A DNA stretch of 64,000 nt from Sediminibacterium sp. (GTDB lineage Bacteria; Bacteroidota; Bacteroidia; Chitinophagales; Chitinophagaceae), in NCBI RefSeq assembly GCF_030695065.1, contig NZ_JAUYTR010000009.1:186001-250000 (forward strand). The letters run 5' to 3'. Each line of letters starts with the position of its first letter. The first letter of the stretch is position 1. Positions 30,164 to 41,431 of the stretch are shown piece by piece. A program made the position numbers and the translations under genes. The notes under the pieces are model-generated. The model did not search any database and was not told the DNA's origin. It saw only the letters and a program-made list of their open reading frames with translations.

Positions 30164-33100
30164 ATGTTTAGTAACCAAAACAATGGAGGCCTCTATAATC
30201 CCCAATTTGAGCACGATGCCTGCGGTATTGGATTTGTTGCCAATATCAATGGACACAAGAACCACCAATATATATCGGATGCTTTAACCGTATTAGAAAA
30301 TATGGAACACCGAGGCGCATGTGGATGCGAAGTAAATACAGGAGATGGCGCTGGTATTCTAATTCAAATTCCACATGAATTCTTCTTCGATGAATGTATT
30401 CAATTAGGGAAACATTTACCCGATGCAGGAAAGTATGGTGTGGGAATGATTTTTTTTCCAAAATCGGTTGGTCTGCGTGAAGAATGTAGAGATATTTTTA
30501 ATCGCGCAGCAGAAAAATTAGGATTAGAAATAATTGCATACAGAAAGGTACCAGTAAACAAATTGGATATAGGCCCAACTGCTTTGTCGGTAGAACCTTG
30601 TATGGAACAAGTTTTCATTGCTTGTCCCGACCATATTCAAGACCAAGAAGCTTTTGAACGAAAATTGTTTATCCTACGCAATTATGCTTCACATACTATT
30701 AATAATACCATCCGAAAAGATGAAATTGGGTTTTATATTGTTTCGCTTTCATCTAGAACCATTATTTATAAAGGGCAACTAACCAGTCATCAGGTTCGCA
30801 ACTATTTTACCGATTTGTCTAACAAGAGAATGGTATCGGCATTTGGATTAGTTCATTCAAGGTTTGCTACCAATACTTTCCCTTCCTGGAAATTGGCACA
30901 GCCCTTTAGGTATATTGCACATAACGGAGAAATCAATACCCTTCAAGGAAATTTAAACTGGTTAAGATCAAGCGAAAAAGGATTCACTACTCCAGCATTT
31001 ACCAAAGAAGAATTAGACATGATTCTTCCTATTGTTACCAATGGGCAATCGGATTCAGCATGTTTAGATAATATGATTGAATTACTCACATTAACTGGGC
31101 GCTCATTGCCGCATGTAATGATGATGTTGATTCCTGAAGCTTGGGATGGCAACAGCAGCATGGACCCTATTAAAAAAGCTTTTTACGAGTACCATGCCTG
31201 TTTAATGGAACCATGGGATGGTCCGGCTTCCATTTCCTTTACTAATGGACAAATGATAGGCGCAACACTAGATAGAAATGGGTTAAGGCCTTCTAGATAT
31301 ACCATTACACACGATAACAGAGTAATCATGGCTTCCGAAACAGGTGTGCTTCCTATAGACCCTGCTAACGTAAAAGAAAAAGGCCGATTACAGCCAGGCA
31401 AAATGTTTGTGGTAGACATGAGTGAGGGCAGAATTGTTTCTGATGATGAATTAAAAGAAAAAATTTGTTCGCAAAAGCCTTATGCGGAATGGTTGAACAA
31501 ATACAAAATTCGATTAGAAGAATTGCCTGAGCCCCGGGTGATGTTTACGCATTTAGAACACGATCAAGTATTTAAATACCAAAAAGCTTTTGGTTATACA
31601 ACAGAAGATTTAGACACTATTATTGCCCCAATGGCCATTGACGGCAAAGAACCAATTGGATCAATGGGCAATGACGCACCATTGGCCATTTTAAGTAACC
31701 AACCTCAACATTTAAGCGCTTATTTTAAACAGCTTTTTGCTCAAGTAACCAATCCGCCAATTGATCCCATTCGTGAAAAAATGGTCATGTCGTTGGCCAC
31801 ATTTGCAGGCAGCAATGGAAATTTATTGGTAGAAGAACCCACTGCATGTCATAGTGTAGCATTGCAACATCCTATTTTAAACAACCATGAGTTAGAAAAA
31901 ATAAGAAGTATTGATACAGGTGTTTTTCAAGCAAAAACTTTACAAACTTATTTTAGAGCAGATGGCAAAACGGGCTCTTTAAAAGCAGGCATAGATAGAC
32001 TATGTAGATATGCGGTTGATGCAGTTCAAGATGGATTTGAAGTGATTATATTAACAGACCGAGCCATCGATTCGGACCACGCCCCTATCCCCTCTTTATT
32101 AGCAACTGCTGCGGTTCATCATCACTTAATTAAGAAAGGGTACAGAGGTCAGGTGGGTTTAATTATTGAAGCTGGAGATGTTTGGGAAACCCATCATTTT
32201 GCTTGCTTAGTAGGATTTGGCGCTACCGCTATTAATCCATATTTGGCTTTATCTTCTATTAGAGACATGAAAATTTCTAATAAAATAGACAGCCCATTAG
32301 ATGTTGAACAGCTCAAGAAAAATTATATAAAAGCGGTGAATGATGGCTTGTTAAAAGTGTTTTCGAAAATGGGCATTTCCACTTTGCAAAGTTACCAGGG
32401 TGCACAAATATTTGAAATCATTGGAATCAATAGTAATGTTGTTGATCAATACTTTACAGGGGCCACATCAAGAATAGAAGGAATGGGATTAGATGAAATT
32501 GCCAGAGAAACATTGGCTAAACATTTTTTTGCTTTCAGTAAGAAAAATAAAACCATTGATAGATTACCCGTTGGAGGGGTATACCAATGGAAAAGAAAAG
32601 GGGAATTTCATTTATTCAATCCACAAACCATTCACTTGTTGCAAAATGCAACTAAGAGAAACGACTATTCAACTTTCAAAAAATATTCGTCATTAATTAA
32701 TAACCAAAGCGAACAAGCATGTACACTTAGAAGTCAACTTGATTTTAAAAGCAATCGACCTTCTATTTCAATAGATGAAGTAGAGCCAGCAGAAAATATT
32801 TATAAACGATTTGCAACCGGCGCTATGTCGTTTGGATCTGTTTCTTGGGAAGCACATACTACACTAGCTATTGCCATGAATAGACTAGGTGGCAAAAGCA
32901 ACACCGGTGAAGGGGGTGAAGATGAAATAAGGTATACCCCACTACCGAATGGAGATTCTATGCGTTCTGCAATTAAACAAGTAGCTTCTGCAAGATTTGG
33001 TGTTACTGCACTTTACTTAACCGAGGCAGATGAAATTCAAATTAAAATGGCGCAGGGCGCCAAGCCTGGAGAGGGCGGGCAATTGCCAGGTCATAAAGTA

Positions 33101-34690
33101 GATGATTGGATTGGAAGAACAAGACACGCCACCCCAGGTGTTGGATTAATTTCACCTCCACCCCATCATGATATTTACTCCATTGAAGATTTAGCCCAAT
33201 TAATATTTGATTTAAAAAATGCCAATCGCACTGCACGTATTAATGTGAAATTGGTTTCTAAAGCTGGGGTTGGTACCATTGCGGCGGGGGTGGTAAAAGG
33301 AAAAGCGGATGTTGTTTTAATTGCAGGTCACGACGGTGGTACTGGTGCTTCACCTGTTAGTTCGGTTAAACATGCCGGACTACCTTGGGAATTAGGCTTA
33401 GCAGAAACCCATCAAACCTTGGTAAAAAATAAATTACGCTCAAGAGTAATTGTACAGGCAGATGGTCAAATGAAAACAGGCAGAGATATAGCTATGGCTG
33501 CATTATTGGGTGCAGAAGAATGGGGTGTTGCAACTGCAGCATTAATTGTAGAAGGCTGTATTATGATGCGAAAATGCCACTTAAATACCTGCCCAGTAGG
33601 TGTTGCAACACAAGACGAAACTTTGCGTAAACGTTTTACAGGAGACCCCAATCATGTGGTGAATTTTTTCAAATTTATTACACAGGAATTGCGCGAAATA
33701 ATGGCTGAATTAGGTTTTAGAACCGTTAATGAAATGATTGGTCAAACAGACTATTTACAACAAAGACCAGCTATTCATCATTGGAAATACACCCATTTAG
33801 ATTTATCAAAAATATTGTATAAGGAACCTGCAGATGCAAATACGGGTTTATATGCCCAGGAATTACAAGACCATGGTTTAACAGAAGTACTTGATTGGAA
33901 ATTATTGGCTACTGCAAAATCAGCTATTGAAAAAGGTGAAAAAGCATATGGAGCGTTCCCGTTAATTAATACAGATAGAACAGTGGGTACCATTGTATCC
34001 AATGAAATTACTAAGCTTTACAAAAGCAAAGGCTTGCCCGAAGACAGCATTCATTTTAAATTCAAAGGAACCGCTGGACAAAGCTTTGGTGCTTTCAATA
34101 CTTGTGGACTAAAATTAGAATTAGAAGGAGACGCCAATGATTACTTTGGCAAAGGACTTAGCGGAGCTAAATTGATTGTTTATCCAGCTGCTTCCGCACA
34201 ATTTATTGCAGAACAAAATAGCATTATTGGAAATGTTGCACTATACGGAGCAACAAGCGGTGAGGCTTATATAAGAGGAAAAGCTGGTGAACGATTTGCA
34301 GTTAGAAATTCAGGCGCCAAAGTTGTAGTAGAAGGAATTGGAGATCATGGCTGCGAATACATGACTGGAGGCATTGCAGTTATTCTAGGTAAAACAGGAA
34401 GAAATTTTGCTGCTGGAATGAGTGGTGGTATTGCATACATATATGATACCGCCAATGAATTTGCAGCCAATTGCAATCTTGAAATGGTTGAGCTAGATCC
34501 ACTAGATGAAACAGACTCCATTCAACTAAAAGCATTAATTCAACAACACTTCAATTACACAAACAGTAGTGTTGCAGCATTCATTTTAAAAGATTTTGAA
34601 AACCAATTAGCCCATTTTATAAAAGTGTTCCCTACAGACTATAAAAAAGTATTGGCTAAAAAAAATCAACACACCACTGTTTTAAAATAA
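30164..34690 (+). CDS. gltB: Glutamate synthase large subunit
   Basis: DACGIGFVANINGHKNH N-terminal glutaminase domain; GEGGEDEIRY; GHDGGTGASPVSSVKHAGLPWELGLAETHQTL; CHLNTCPVGVATQ. Confidence 0.97.
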   Translation: MFSNQNNGGLYNPQFEHDACGIGFVANINGHKNHQYISDALTVLENMEHRGACGCEVNTGDGAGILIQIPHEFFFDECIQLGKHLPDAGKYGVGMIFFPKSVGLREECRDIFNRAAEKLGLEIIAYRKVPVNKLDIGPTALSVEPCMEQVFIACPDHIQDQEAFERKLFILRNYASHTINNTIRKDEIGFYIVSLSSRTIIYKGQLTSHQVRNYFTDLSNKRMVSAFGLVHSRFATNTFPSWKLAQPFRYIAHNGEINTLQGNLNWLRSSEKGFTTPAFTKEELDMILPIVTNGQSDSACLDNMIELLTLTGRSLPHVMMMLIPEAWDGNSSMDPIKKAFYEYHACLMEPWDGPASISFTNGQMIGATLDRNGLRPSRYTITHDNRVIMASETGVLPIDPANVKEKGRLQPGKMFVVDMSEGRIVSDDELKEKICSQKPYAEWLNKYKIRLEELPEPRVMFTHLEHDQVFKYQKAFGYTTEDLDTIIAPMAIDGKEPIGSMGNDAPLAILSNQPQHLSAYFKQLFAQVTNPPIDPIREKMVMSLATFAGSNGNLLVEEPTACHSVALQHPILNNHELEKIRSIDTGVFQAKTLQTYFRADGKTGSLKAGIDRLCRYAVDAVQDGFEVIILTDRAIDSDHAPIPSLLATAAVHHHLIKKGYRGQVGLIIEAGDVWETHHFACLVGFGATAINPYLALSSIRDMKISNKIDSPLDVEQLKKNYIKAVNDGLLKVFSKMGISTLQSYQGAQIFEIIGINSNVVDQYFTGATSRIEGMGLDEIARETLAKHFFAFSKKNKTIDRLPVGGVYQWKRKGEFHLFNPQTIHLLQNATKRNDYSTFKKYSSLINNQSEQACTLRSQLDFKSNRPSISIDEVEPAENIYKRFATGAMSFGSVSWEAHTTLAIAMNRLGGKSNTGEGGEDEIRYTPLPNGDSMRSAIKQVASARFGVTALYLTEADEIQIKMAQGAKPGEGGQLPGHKVDDWIGRTRHATPGVGLISPPPHHDIYSIEDLAQLIFDLKNANRTARINVKLVSKAGVGTIAAGVVKGKADVVLIAGHDGGTGASPVSSVKHAGLPWELGLAETHQTLVKNKLRSRVIVQADGQMKTGRDIAMAALLGAEEWGVATAALIVEGCIMMRKCHLNTCPVGVATQDETLRKRFTGDPNHVVNFFKFITQELREIMAELGFRTVNEMIGQTDYLQQRPAIHHWKYTHLDLSKILYKEPADANTGLYAQELQDHGLTEVLDWKLLATAKSAIEKGEKAYGAFPLINTDRTVGTIVSNEITKLYKSKGLPEDSIHFKFKGTAGQSFGAFNTCGLKLELEGDANDYFGKGLSGAKLIVYPAASAQFIAEQNSIIGNVALYGATSGEAYIRGKAGERFAVRNSGAKVVVEGIGDHGCEYMTGGIAVILGKTGRNFAAGMSGGIAYIYDTANEFAANCNLEMVELDPLDETDSIQLKALIQQHFNYTNSSVAAFILKDFENQLAHFIKVFPTDYKKVLAKKNQHTTVLK

Positions 34691-34695
34691 TTACC

Positions 34696-36174
34696 ATGGG
34701 TAAACCAACTGGATTTTTAGAATTTGACCGACTGATTCCATCAAAGCAGTCTACCAAGGAAAGAATTACTCATTATAAAGAATTTGTTGCCCCATTAACA
34801 GAGCAAGCATTAAACCAACAAAGTGCAAGGTGCATGAATTGTGGTGTTCCATTCTGCCACAATGGTTGCCCTTTAGGAAATATCATTCCAGAATTTAACG
34901 ATGCAGTATACAAAAAAAACTGGGCAGAAGCTTATGAAATTCTTTCTTCTACCAACAACTTCCCTGAATTTACTGGAAGAATTTGCCCTGCCCCATGCGA
35001 GTCTGCATGTGTGTTGGGTATTAATCAACCTCCTGTCACCATTGAAGAAATAGAAAAGCATATTATTGAAATTGCCTTTGAAAAAGGATTAGTCTTACCT
35101 AATAAGCCAATAACAAGAACAGGTAAAACCATTGCTGTTATAGGATCTGGACCGGCAGGTCTTGCTGCAGCAGCCCAATTGAATTATGCAGGCCATCTGG
35201 TAACAGTATTTGAAAGAGATGAAGCACCAGGGGGCTTACTAAGATATGGCATCCCAGACTTTAAATTAGAGAAATGGGTAATTGATAGAAGAATTCAATT
35301 AATGGAAGAAGAAGGCGTTATTTTCAAATGCAATGCAAATGTGGGCGTAACCATTAGCATCAACGATTTATTGCGCGAATACAGTGCAATTGTATTGGCC
35401 GGAGGGTCTACTATTCCTAGAGACTTAAATATAGAAGGCCGTCTACTGAATGGGGTCCATTTTGCAATGGATTACTTAAAACAACAAAACAAAAGAGTTG
35501 CATCTATTCATTTTGACGAAAGTCCATTACTAGCTACCAATAAAAATGTGGTGGTGATTGGTGGTGGAGATACTGGAAGTGATTGCATTGGTACTGCCAA
35601 TAGACAAAAAGCCGCCAGTATAACGCAATTTGAACTAATGCCCCAACCCCCAGTTTCAAGAAACAGCCATATGCCTTGGCCACAATATCCATTTATATTA
35701 AAAACCACTTCTTCGCATGAAGAGGGTGCACAAAGAGAATGGGCAATTGCAACTAAAAAATTCATTGGAGATGCAAATGGCAATTTGAAATCGTTGGTGA
35801 CAGTGCAATTGGAATGGGAAATTACCCAAGACGGAAAAACTGCTGGATTTGTAGAAATAGCCGGAACCGAAAAAGAAATTCCTTGTGAATTGGCCTTATT
35901 GGCAATGGGATTTGTGAGCCCCCAAAAAGAAGGGCTATTAAATAAATTAGAAATTGAACTAGATGAAAAAGGTAATGTAAAAGCAAATGAAAAGCAGTAC
36001 CAAACCAATATACAAAAAGTATTTGCTGCAGGCGATATGCGCAGAGGACAAAGCTTAGTAGTTTGGGCCATTAGTGAAGGCAGAGAATGCGCTAGAAAAG
36101 TAGATGAATATTTAATGGGCAGTTCTTTATTAGAATCAAAAGACATAAACACTGTAATGAGTGCCTACCTATGA
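34696..36174 (+). CDS. gltD: Glutamate synthase small subunit
   Basis: ARCMNCGVPFCHNGCPLGNIIPEFNDAVY Fe-S motif; AVIGSGPAGLAAAAQL; VVVIGGGDTGSDCIGTANRQKA. Confidence 0.97.
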   Translation: MGKPTGFLEFDRLIPSKQSTKERITHYKEFVAPLTEQALNQQSARCMNCGVPFCHNGCPLGNIIPEFNDAVYKKNWAEAYEILSSTNNFPEFTGRICPAPCESACVLGINQPPVTIEEIEKHIIEIAFEKGLVLPNKPITRTGKTIAVIGSGPAGLAAAAQLNYAGHLVTVFERDEAPGGLLRYGIPDFKLEKWVIDRRIQLMEEEGVIFKCNANVGVTISINDLLREYSAIVLAGGSTIPRDLNIEGRLLNGVHFAMDYLKQQNKRVASIHFDESPLLATNKNVVVIGGGDTGSDCIGTANRQKAASITQFELMPQPPVSRNSHMPWPQYPFILKTTSSHEEGAQREWAIATKKFIGDANGNLKSLVTVQLEWEITQDGKTAGFVEIAGTEKEIPCELALLAMGFVSPQKEGLLNKLEIELDEKGNVKANEKQYQTNIQKVFAAGDMRRGQSLVVWAISEGRECARKVDEYLMGSSLLESKDINTVMSAYL

Positions 36175-36240
36175 CGATTTATTGATTAGCTAATTCATTT
36201 TTTTGGTGATAGCCCAACTGTTTAATATCTTTTGAGCGCT

Positions 36241-36999
36241 ATGGCGCTTTTTAAAAAGATTGGCTTATTCTTATTTACTATTTATGCCCTTATCACTTTT
36301 GTGATGGCTATGTTACTGGTATTCCCGTTTGCTATGTTGGCCATTACCGCCGGAAAAGTAAGAGGAGGAAATTTAGTATATCGTTGTTGTAGAATTTGGG
36401 CACAGCTTTGGTATTATACTATTGGCGTTACACATAAAGAAATATACGAGTACCCACACGATGCTAGCAAGCAATATATTTTTGTTGCCAATCATATTTC
36501 TTATATGGATATTCCGCCTATTGTATTAGCCATCCACCAACCCATACGTGCGCTAGGAAAATATGAAATGGTTAAAGTGCCTATTTTTGGATGGATCTAT
36601 AGAGCAGCAGTAATTTTGGTTGATAGAAAGAATGCTGAAACCAGAGCAAAGAGTGTTCGTGCGCTCAAAGCAGCAATCAAAAACCATATCTCCATTATTA
36701 TTTTTCCAGAAGGCACTTTTAATGAAACAAGGCAGCCGTTAAAAAACTTTTTTGATGGCGCTTTTAGAATTGCCATTGAAACACAAACCCCTATTAAACC
36801 ATTGCTTTTAGTAGATACACTAAAAAGGATGCATTATCGATCACTTTTTGAATTAAATCCTGGCGAGAACAGAGTTGTTTACTTAGATGAAGTGCCAGTA
36901 AGTGGACTTACCCCAAAAGACATACCCTTATTAAAAGAAAAAGTGAATAAAATCATGGAGGAAGGATTGAAACGTTATATTTCTTATCCCACTCCTTAA
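36241..36999 (+). CDS. 1-acyl-sn-glycerol-3-phosphate acyltransferase (PlsC-like)
   Basis: VANHISYMDIPPIV (HX4D variant), FPEGTFNETRQPLKNFFDGAFRIAIETQTPIKPL. ORF track starts at TTG 36232; ATG at 36241. Confidence 0.92.
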   Translation: MALFKKIGLFLFTIYALITFVMAMLLVFPFAMLAITAGKVRGGNLVYRCCRIWAQLWYYTIGVTHKEIYEYPHDASKQYIFVANHISYMDIPPIVLAIHQPIRALGKYEMVKVPIFGWIYRAAVILVDRKNAETRAKSVRALKAAIKNHISIIIFPEGTFNETRQPLKNFFDGAFRIAIETQTPIKPLLLVDTLKRMHYRSLFELNPGENRVVYLDEVPVSGLTPKDIPLLKEKVNKIMEEGLKRYISYPTP

Positions 37000-37024
37000 A
37001 CGTATTTTTGTTTAAAATCTCAAT

Positions 37025-39469
37025 TTGTTTGTTGAAGTAATTATACCATTGGCATTGCCTAAAAATTATACCTGGCAAGTTCCGGAGCAGATGCAGTTGG
37101 CAATTGCTCCTGGAATTAGAGTGGAAGTTGCTTTAAGAAAAAACAAAAAGTATGCTGGCATTGTAAAGAGAATCGTAAAAGAAATTCCAGCACAATTTAC
37201 CCCATCTCCTATTTTAAATATTTTAGATAGTACTCCTGTCGTAAATGAAATCCAATTAAAATTATGGGAATGGATTGCACAATATTATATGTGCACCGAG
37301 GGGGAAGTTATGCAAGCAGCCATTCCTGCGAATTTAAAATTGTCTAGCGAAAGTGTTTTGCAGTGGAACGAAGAGCGAACTTTAGACTTTAGTGATTTAA
37401 GCGATTCAGAATTTATTATAGCAGAAGCATTAGAGATTAAAGGAGAACTTAAAATTAGTGAAGTACAGCAATTACTAGACATCAACAACACTTACCCTGT
37501 TATAAAAAAACTGGTTGAAAAGGGCGTCTGTTTTGTTTGGGAGGAATTGAAAGAAAAATACAAGCAAAAAACAGAGAATTATATTCTACTTCATCCGAAG
37601 TATGCTCAAGAAAACGAATTAGAACAATTATTAAATAATTGGAGCAGGGCACCAAAGCAAATGGAATTGCTCTTGGCATATTTACACTTAAAAAACACCA
37701 TTGGCGTTGTAACCCAACCCGACTTATTAAAAAAAGCCAATGCAAGTGCTGCTCAACTAAAAGGTTTAATAGAAAAAGGCATCTTAATTGCAGAAAGAAG
37801 AAATACCGATCGACTACCTAGTTTACCCAAATTACTCAGTTTAGATTTTACACTTTCTGCAGCGCAGCTTAGCGCCTTGGCTTCCATTAAACAAATATTT
37901 GAATCTAAAACAGTATGCTTATTGCATGGTATAACCGCTAGTGGTAAAACCCAAGTGTACATGAAATTAATTGAAGAGCAAATTCAATTAGGGAAACAAG
38001 TATTATACCTGCTACCTGAAATTGCCCTTACTGCACAAATGATTCGGAGGTTGCAAAAAAGCCTGGGCGGTCATATTGCTATTTATCATTCAAAGTTCAA
38101 CCCTAATGAACGAGTAGAAATTTGGAATAAAATAAATTCTGGCGAAACCAAAGTAGTTTTAGGCGCTAGATCTGCTTTGTTTTTACCATTCAATAACCTG
38201 GGTTTAATTATTTGCGATGAAGAACACGATGCTTCATACAAACAACAAGAACCTGCACCCCGTTATCATAGTAGAGATGCAGCCATTTATTATGCATCAT
38301 TATTTAAGACAAAAGTTTTATTAGGCTCAGCAACCCCATCAATAGAAACTTACTTTAATGTTCAACAAAATAAATATGGGTTAGTAGAACTATTAGAAAG
38401 ATATGGGGATGTTGCTATGCCAGCAATTGAGTTAATAGACTTAAAACAAATACCTGCCAAACAAAGAAGTGAAACCCCTTTGTCGCCTGCCCTCTTAAAA
38501 GGGATTCAAGAAACTTTAGATGCCAAAAAACAAATCATTCTATTCCAAAATAGAAGAGGTTATGCCCCTTACATGATTTGTGATACTTGTGGATGGATTC
38601 CACATTGTAATCATTGTGATGTAACCCTCACTTTTCATAAAGGGAAACAGAAATTGTCTTGTCACTATTGTGGTACCACTTACCCTATTTTACAAACCTG
38701 TATGGCTTGCGGTAACCATCATTTTGTTCAGAAAAATTTTGGCACCGAAAAAATAGAAGAATTGGTATCAGAAGCATTTCCACAAGCCGTAATTGCCCGA
38801 ATGGATTACGATAGCGTGAAAGGCAAGCACGACCACGACAACCTAATCAAAATATTTGAACAACATCGTATTGATATTTTAGTGGGTACGCAAATGGTAG
38901 TGAAAGGTTTAGATTTTGAGAAGGTAAGTTTAGTGGGGATTATAGACGCCGATGGCATCCTAAACTTTACCGACTTCAGGGTAAACGAGCGCGCTTACCA
39001 ATTAATGGAACAGGTAAGTGGCAGAGCCGGAAGAAAAGACGGATTAGGAAAAGTAATGGTTCAAGTGAGTAATTTAAAGCACCCTGTATTGCAGTTTGTG
39101 CAACAACACAATTACCAAGCATTGTATCAGTTTGAAATAGAGAATAGACAACAATTTCATTACCCCCCATTCACTAGATTAATACAGGTCATTTTTAAAC
39201 ACAAAGACAAGCATGTTGCCGAAGAAGCAGCCAATATTATGCAGCAAGGGTTATCCAAACAGTTTGGGGCTTATTTAAACGGTCCTTCACAGCCCATTGT
39301 AGACAGAATTAGGAATCAATTTATATGGGAAATTTTATTGAAGCTGCCAAAAGACAGCCATATCGTAAATAACTGTAAAATAGCCATCCACCAACAAATG
39401 GTCATTATACAAACGAATAAGAGATATAGATCGGTACATATTATTCCTAATGCAGATCCCATATATTAA
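37025..39469 (+). CDS. priA: Primosomal protein N' (PriA helicase), TTG start
   Basis: LLHGITASGKTQVYMKLIEEQI, ICDEEHDASYKQQEPAPRYHSRDAAIYYA, Cys-rich zinc region CDTCGWIPHCNHCDVTLTFHKGKQKLSCHYCG, VSGRAGRKD. Confidence 0.96.
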   Translation: MFVEVIIPLALPKNYTWQVPEQMQLAIAPGIRVEVALRKNKKYAGIVKRIVKEIPAQFTPSPILNILDSTPVVNEIQLKLWEWIAQYYMCTEGEVMQAAIPANLKLSSESVLQWNEERTLDFSDLSDSEFIIAEALEIKGELKISEVQQLLDINNTYPVIKKLVEKGVCFVWEELKEKYKQKTENYILLHPKYAQENELEQLLNNWSRAPKQMELLLAYLHLKNTIGVVTQPDLLKKANASAAQLKGLIEKGILIAERRNTDRLPSLPKLLSLDFTLSAAQLSALASIKQIFESKTVCLLHGITASGKTQVYMKLIEEQIQLGKQVLYLLPEIALTAQMIRRLQKSLGGHIAIYHSKFNPNERVEIWNKINSGETKVVLGARSALFLPFNNLGLIICDEEHDASYKQQEPAPRYHSRDAAIYYASLFKTKVLLGSATPSIETYFNVQQNKYGLVELLERYGDVAMPAIELIDLKQIPAKQRSETPLSPALLKGIQETLDAKKQIILFQNRRGYAPYMICDTCGWIPHCNHCDVTLTFHKGKQKLSCHYCGTTYPILQTCMACGNHHFVQKNFGTEKIEELVSEAFPQAVIARMDYDSVKGKHDHDNLIKIFEQHRIDILVGTQMVVKGLDFEKVSLVGIIDADGILNFTDFRVNERAYQLMEQVSGRAGRKDGLGKVMVQVSNLKHPVLQFVQQHNYQALYQFEIENRQQFHYPPFTRLIQVIFKHKDKHVAEEAANIMQQGLSKQFGAYLNGPSQPIVDRIRNQFIWEILLKLPKDSHIVNNCKIAIHQQMVIIQTNKRYRSVHIIPNADPIY

Positions 39470-40491
39470 TGATTCAAATACAAGAAAATATTTCCCTTAA
39501 ACCTTATAATAGCTTTGGCATTCATGCATTAGCCAAATCGTTTTGCAGTGTTTCTTCTATTATTGAAATGCAAGAATTATTAGAATGGAATAAAATACAA
39601 AATAATCCATTACTCATTTTAGGAGGAGGCAGCAACTTACTTTTTACCAAAGATTATAATGGGCTGGTTTTACAGAATGCACTAAAGGGCATTGAGCTAA
39701 TAAGAGAAGACCATGAAAATTATTATGTAAAAGCAATGGCTGGTGAAAACTGGCATCAATTTGTATGTTATTGTGTTCAAATGCAATACCAGGGAATTGA
39801 AAATATGAGTTTAATTCCTGGCAATGTAGGCGCATCTCCTATGCAAAATATAGGCGCTTATGGAGTAGAAATAAAAGATGTCTTTGAATCTTTAGAGGCA
39901 ATACAAATTAGTGATGGCGCTGTGGTAACTTTTAACAATTCAGCTTGTGAATTCGGCTATAGAGAAAGTATATTCAAACGCCTATTACGCAATCAATTTA
40001 TTATTCTATCTGTGGTGTTCAAATTACGAAAAACACCCGTATACAATACCAGTTATGGCAATATTGAGCAGGAATTGATCAATATGAAAGAACAGCAGCC
40101 CAATATCCAATCTATTGCCGAAGCGGTAATTCGTATTAGGCAAAGAAAATTGCCCGATCCTTCCAAAATTGGAAATGCAGGTAGCTTTTTTAAGAACCCA
40201 ATTATTCTTACTGCATTGTATGAAGAGCTAAAAAAAGAAAACAAGAACATCCCTGGTTTTGCTGTTAATAATGGAGACTACACCAAAGTTCCTGCAGCCT
40301 GGCTTATTGAACAAACTGGCTGGAAAGGTTTTAGAGTTGGTGATGCAGGATGTTATCCTTTACAACCATTGGTTTTGGTTAATTATGGAAATGCAACGGG
40401 TGCTGAAATTTTTGATTTAAGTGCACAAATCATTAAAAAAGTGCAAGCTCATTTTGGCATTCTATTAGAAAGAGAGGTAAACATTTATTAA
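39469..40491 (+). CDS. murB: UDP-N-acetylenolpyruvoylglucosamine reductase
   Basis: LILGGGSNLLFTKDYNGLVL, IPGNVGASPMQNIGAYGVE, KIGNAGSFFKNP, AAWLIEQTGWKGFRVGDAG. Confidence 0.96.
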   Translation: MIQIQENISLKPYNSFGIHALAKSFCSVSSIIEMQELLEWNKIQNNPLLILGGGSNLLFTKDYNGLVLQNALKGIELIREDHENYYVKAMAGENWHQFVCYCVQMQYQGIENMSLIPGNVGASPMQNIGAYGVEIKDVFESLEAIQISDGAVVTFNNSACEFGYRESIFKRLLRNQFIILSVVFKLRKTPVYNTSYGNIEQELINMKEQQPNIQSIAEAVIRIRQRKLPDPSKIGNAGSFFKNPIILTALYEELKKENKNIPGFAVNNGDYTKVPAAWLIEQTGWKGFRVGDAGCYPLQPLVLVNYGNATGAEIFDLSAQIIKKVQAHFGILLEREVNIY

Positions 40492-40501
40492 CTCAATATT
40501 T

Positions 40502-41431
40502 TTATCCTAAAATTTTCTGTATCGCTTCTTCTATAGAGTGTTCGGCCATATTGATCCATTTGAATTCAGGGTCTTTTTTAAACCAAGTCATTTGGCGTTT
40601 GGCATATTGGCGTGTATGGTGTTTAATTTGTAGTATAGCTTGTTCTTTCGAAATATTTCCATCTAAATAATCAAATACTTCTTTATATCCAACAGTTTGC
40701 AAAGCAGGCTTATTTCTATATTGAAGCACTGATTGTACTTCTTCAATTAATCCATCTTGAATCATCTGGTCTACTCGCAAATTAATTCGATTAGTCAATT
40801 GATCCATTGGCATTTCTAATCCAATTTTAATAATACTAAAAGGCCTTTGTTTTTTTTGAGCAGTTCTAAAATGGAGAATAGAATGACGAGTAGCATAAAA
40901 CACTTCTAAAGCACGCATCAATCTTTGCGGATTAGACTGTTCGGCAATTTTCCAAAATGCAGGATCTTTATGTTTCAATTCAGATTGTAACCAAATTAAT
41001 CCCTTTAACTGATAGTTAGATACAACAAATTCTCTGATCCACGCGGGTATTTCTGGCATAGGATCAATCCCATCACAAAAAGCGCGAATATACAAACCAG
41101 TTCCACCTACCATAACCAACTGATTTTTTTGAGTAAAAACCTGTTCTGTTTTGTCTAATGCAAATTTTTCAAAATAACCTGCATTAATATCTGTTTCAAC
41201 AGAATGATCTGCAATAAAATAATGTTCTACAGCAGCTAATTCAGCTTCACTTGGCCTTGCAACACCTATTGATAATTCGGTAAAACATTGTCTTGAATCC
41301 GCAGAAATAATTTCGGTATTGAGTGCTTTAGCTAATGCTATGGACACAGCAGTTTTGCCCACTGCGGTGGGGCCTGCAAGAATATAAATAGTAGGATTAA
41401 TCTTCAAAATCGTCTCTTTGTTCTTCACCAC
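40502..41431 (-). CDS. miaA: tRNA dimethylallyltransferase
   Basis: YILAGPTAVGKTAVSIALAKALNTEIISADSRQ, GGTGLYIRAFCDG, QTVGYKEVFDYLDG, QYAKRQMTWFKKD. Confidence 0.95.
   Translation of the reverse strand: MVKNKETILKINPTIYILAGPTAVGKTAVSIALAKALNTEIISADSRQCFTELSIGVARPSEAELAAVEHYFIADHSVETDINAGYFEKFALDKTEQVFTQKNQLVMVGGTGLYIRAFCDGIDPMPEIPAWIREFVVSNYQLKGLIWLQSELKHKDPAFWKIAEQSNPQRLMRALEVFYATRHSILHFRTAQKKQRPFSIIKIGLEMPMDQLTNRINLRVDQMIQDGLIEEVQSVLQYRNKPALQTVGYKEVFDYLDGNISKEQAILQIKHHTRQYAKRQMTWFKKDPEFKWINMAEHSIEEAIQKILG

Noticed and set aside
35508-36152. 214-aa antisense ORF opposite gltD
   Set aside because: Shadow ORF antisense to a strongly supported gene; no family features.
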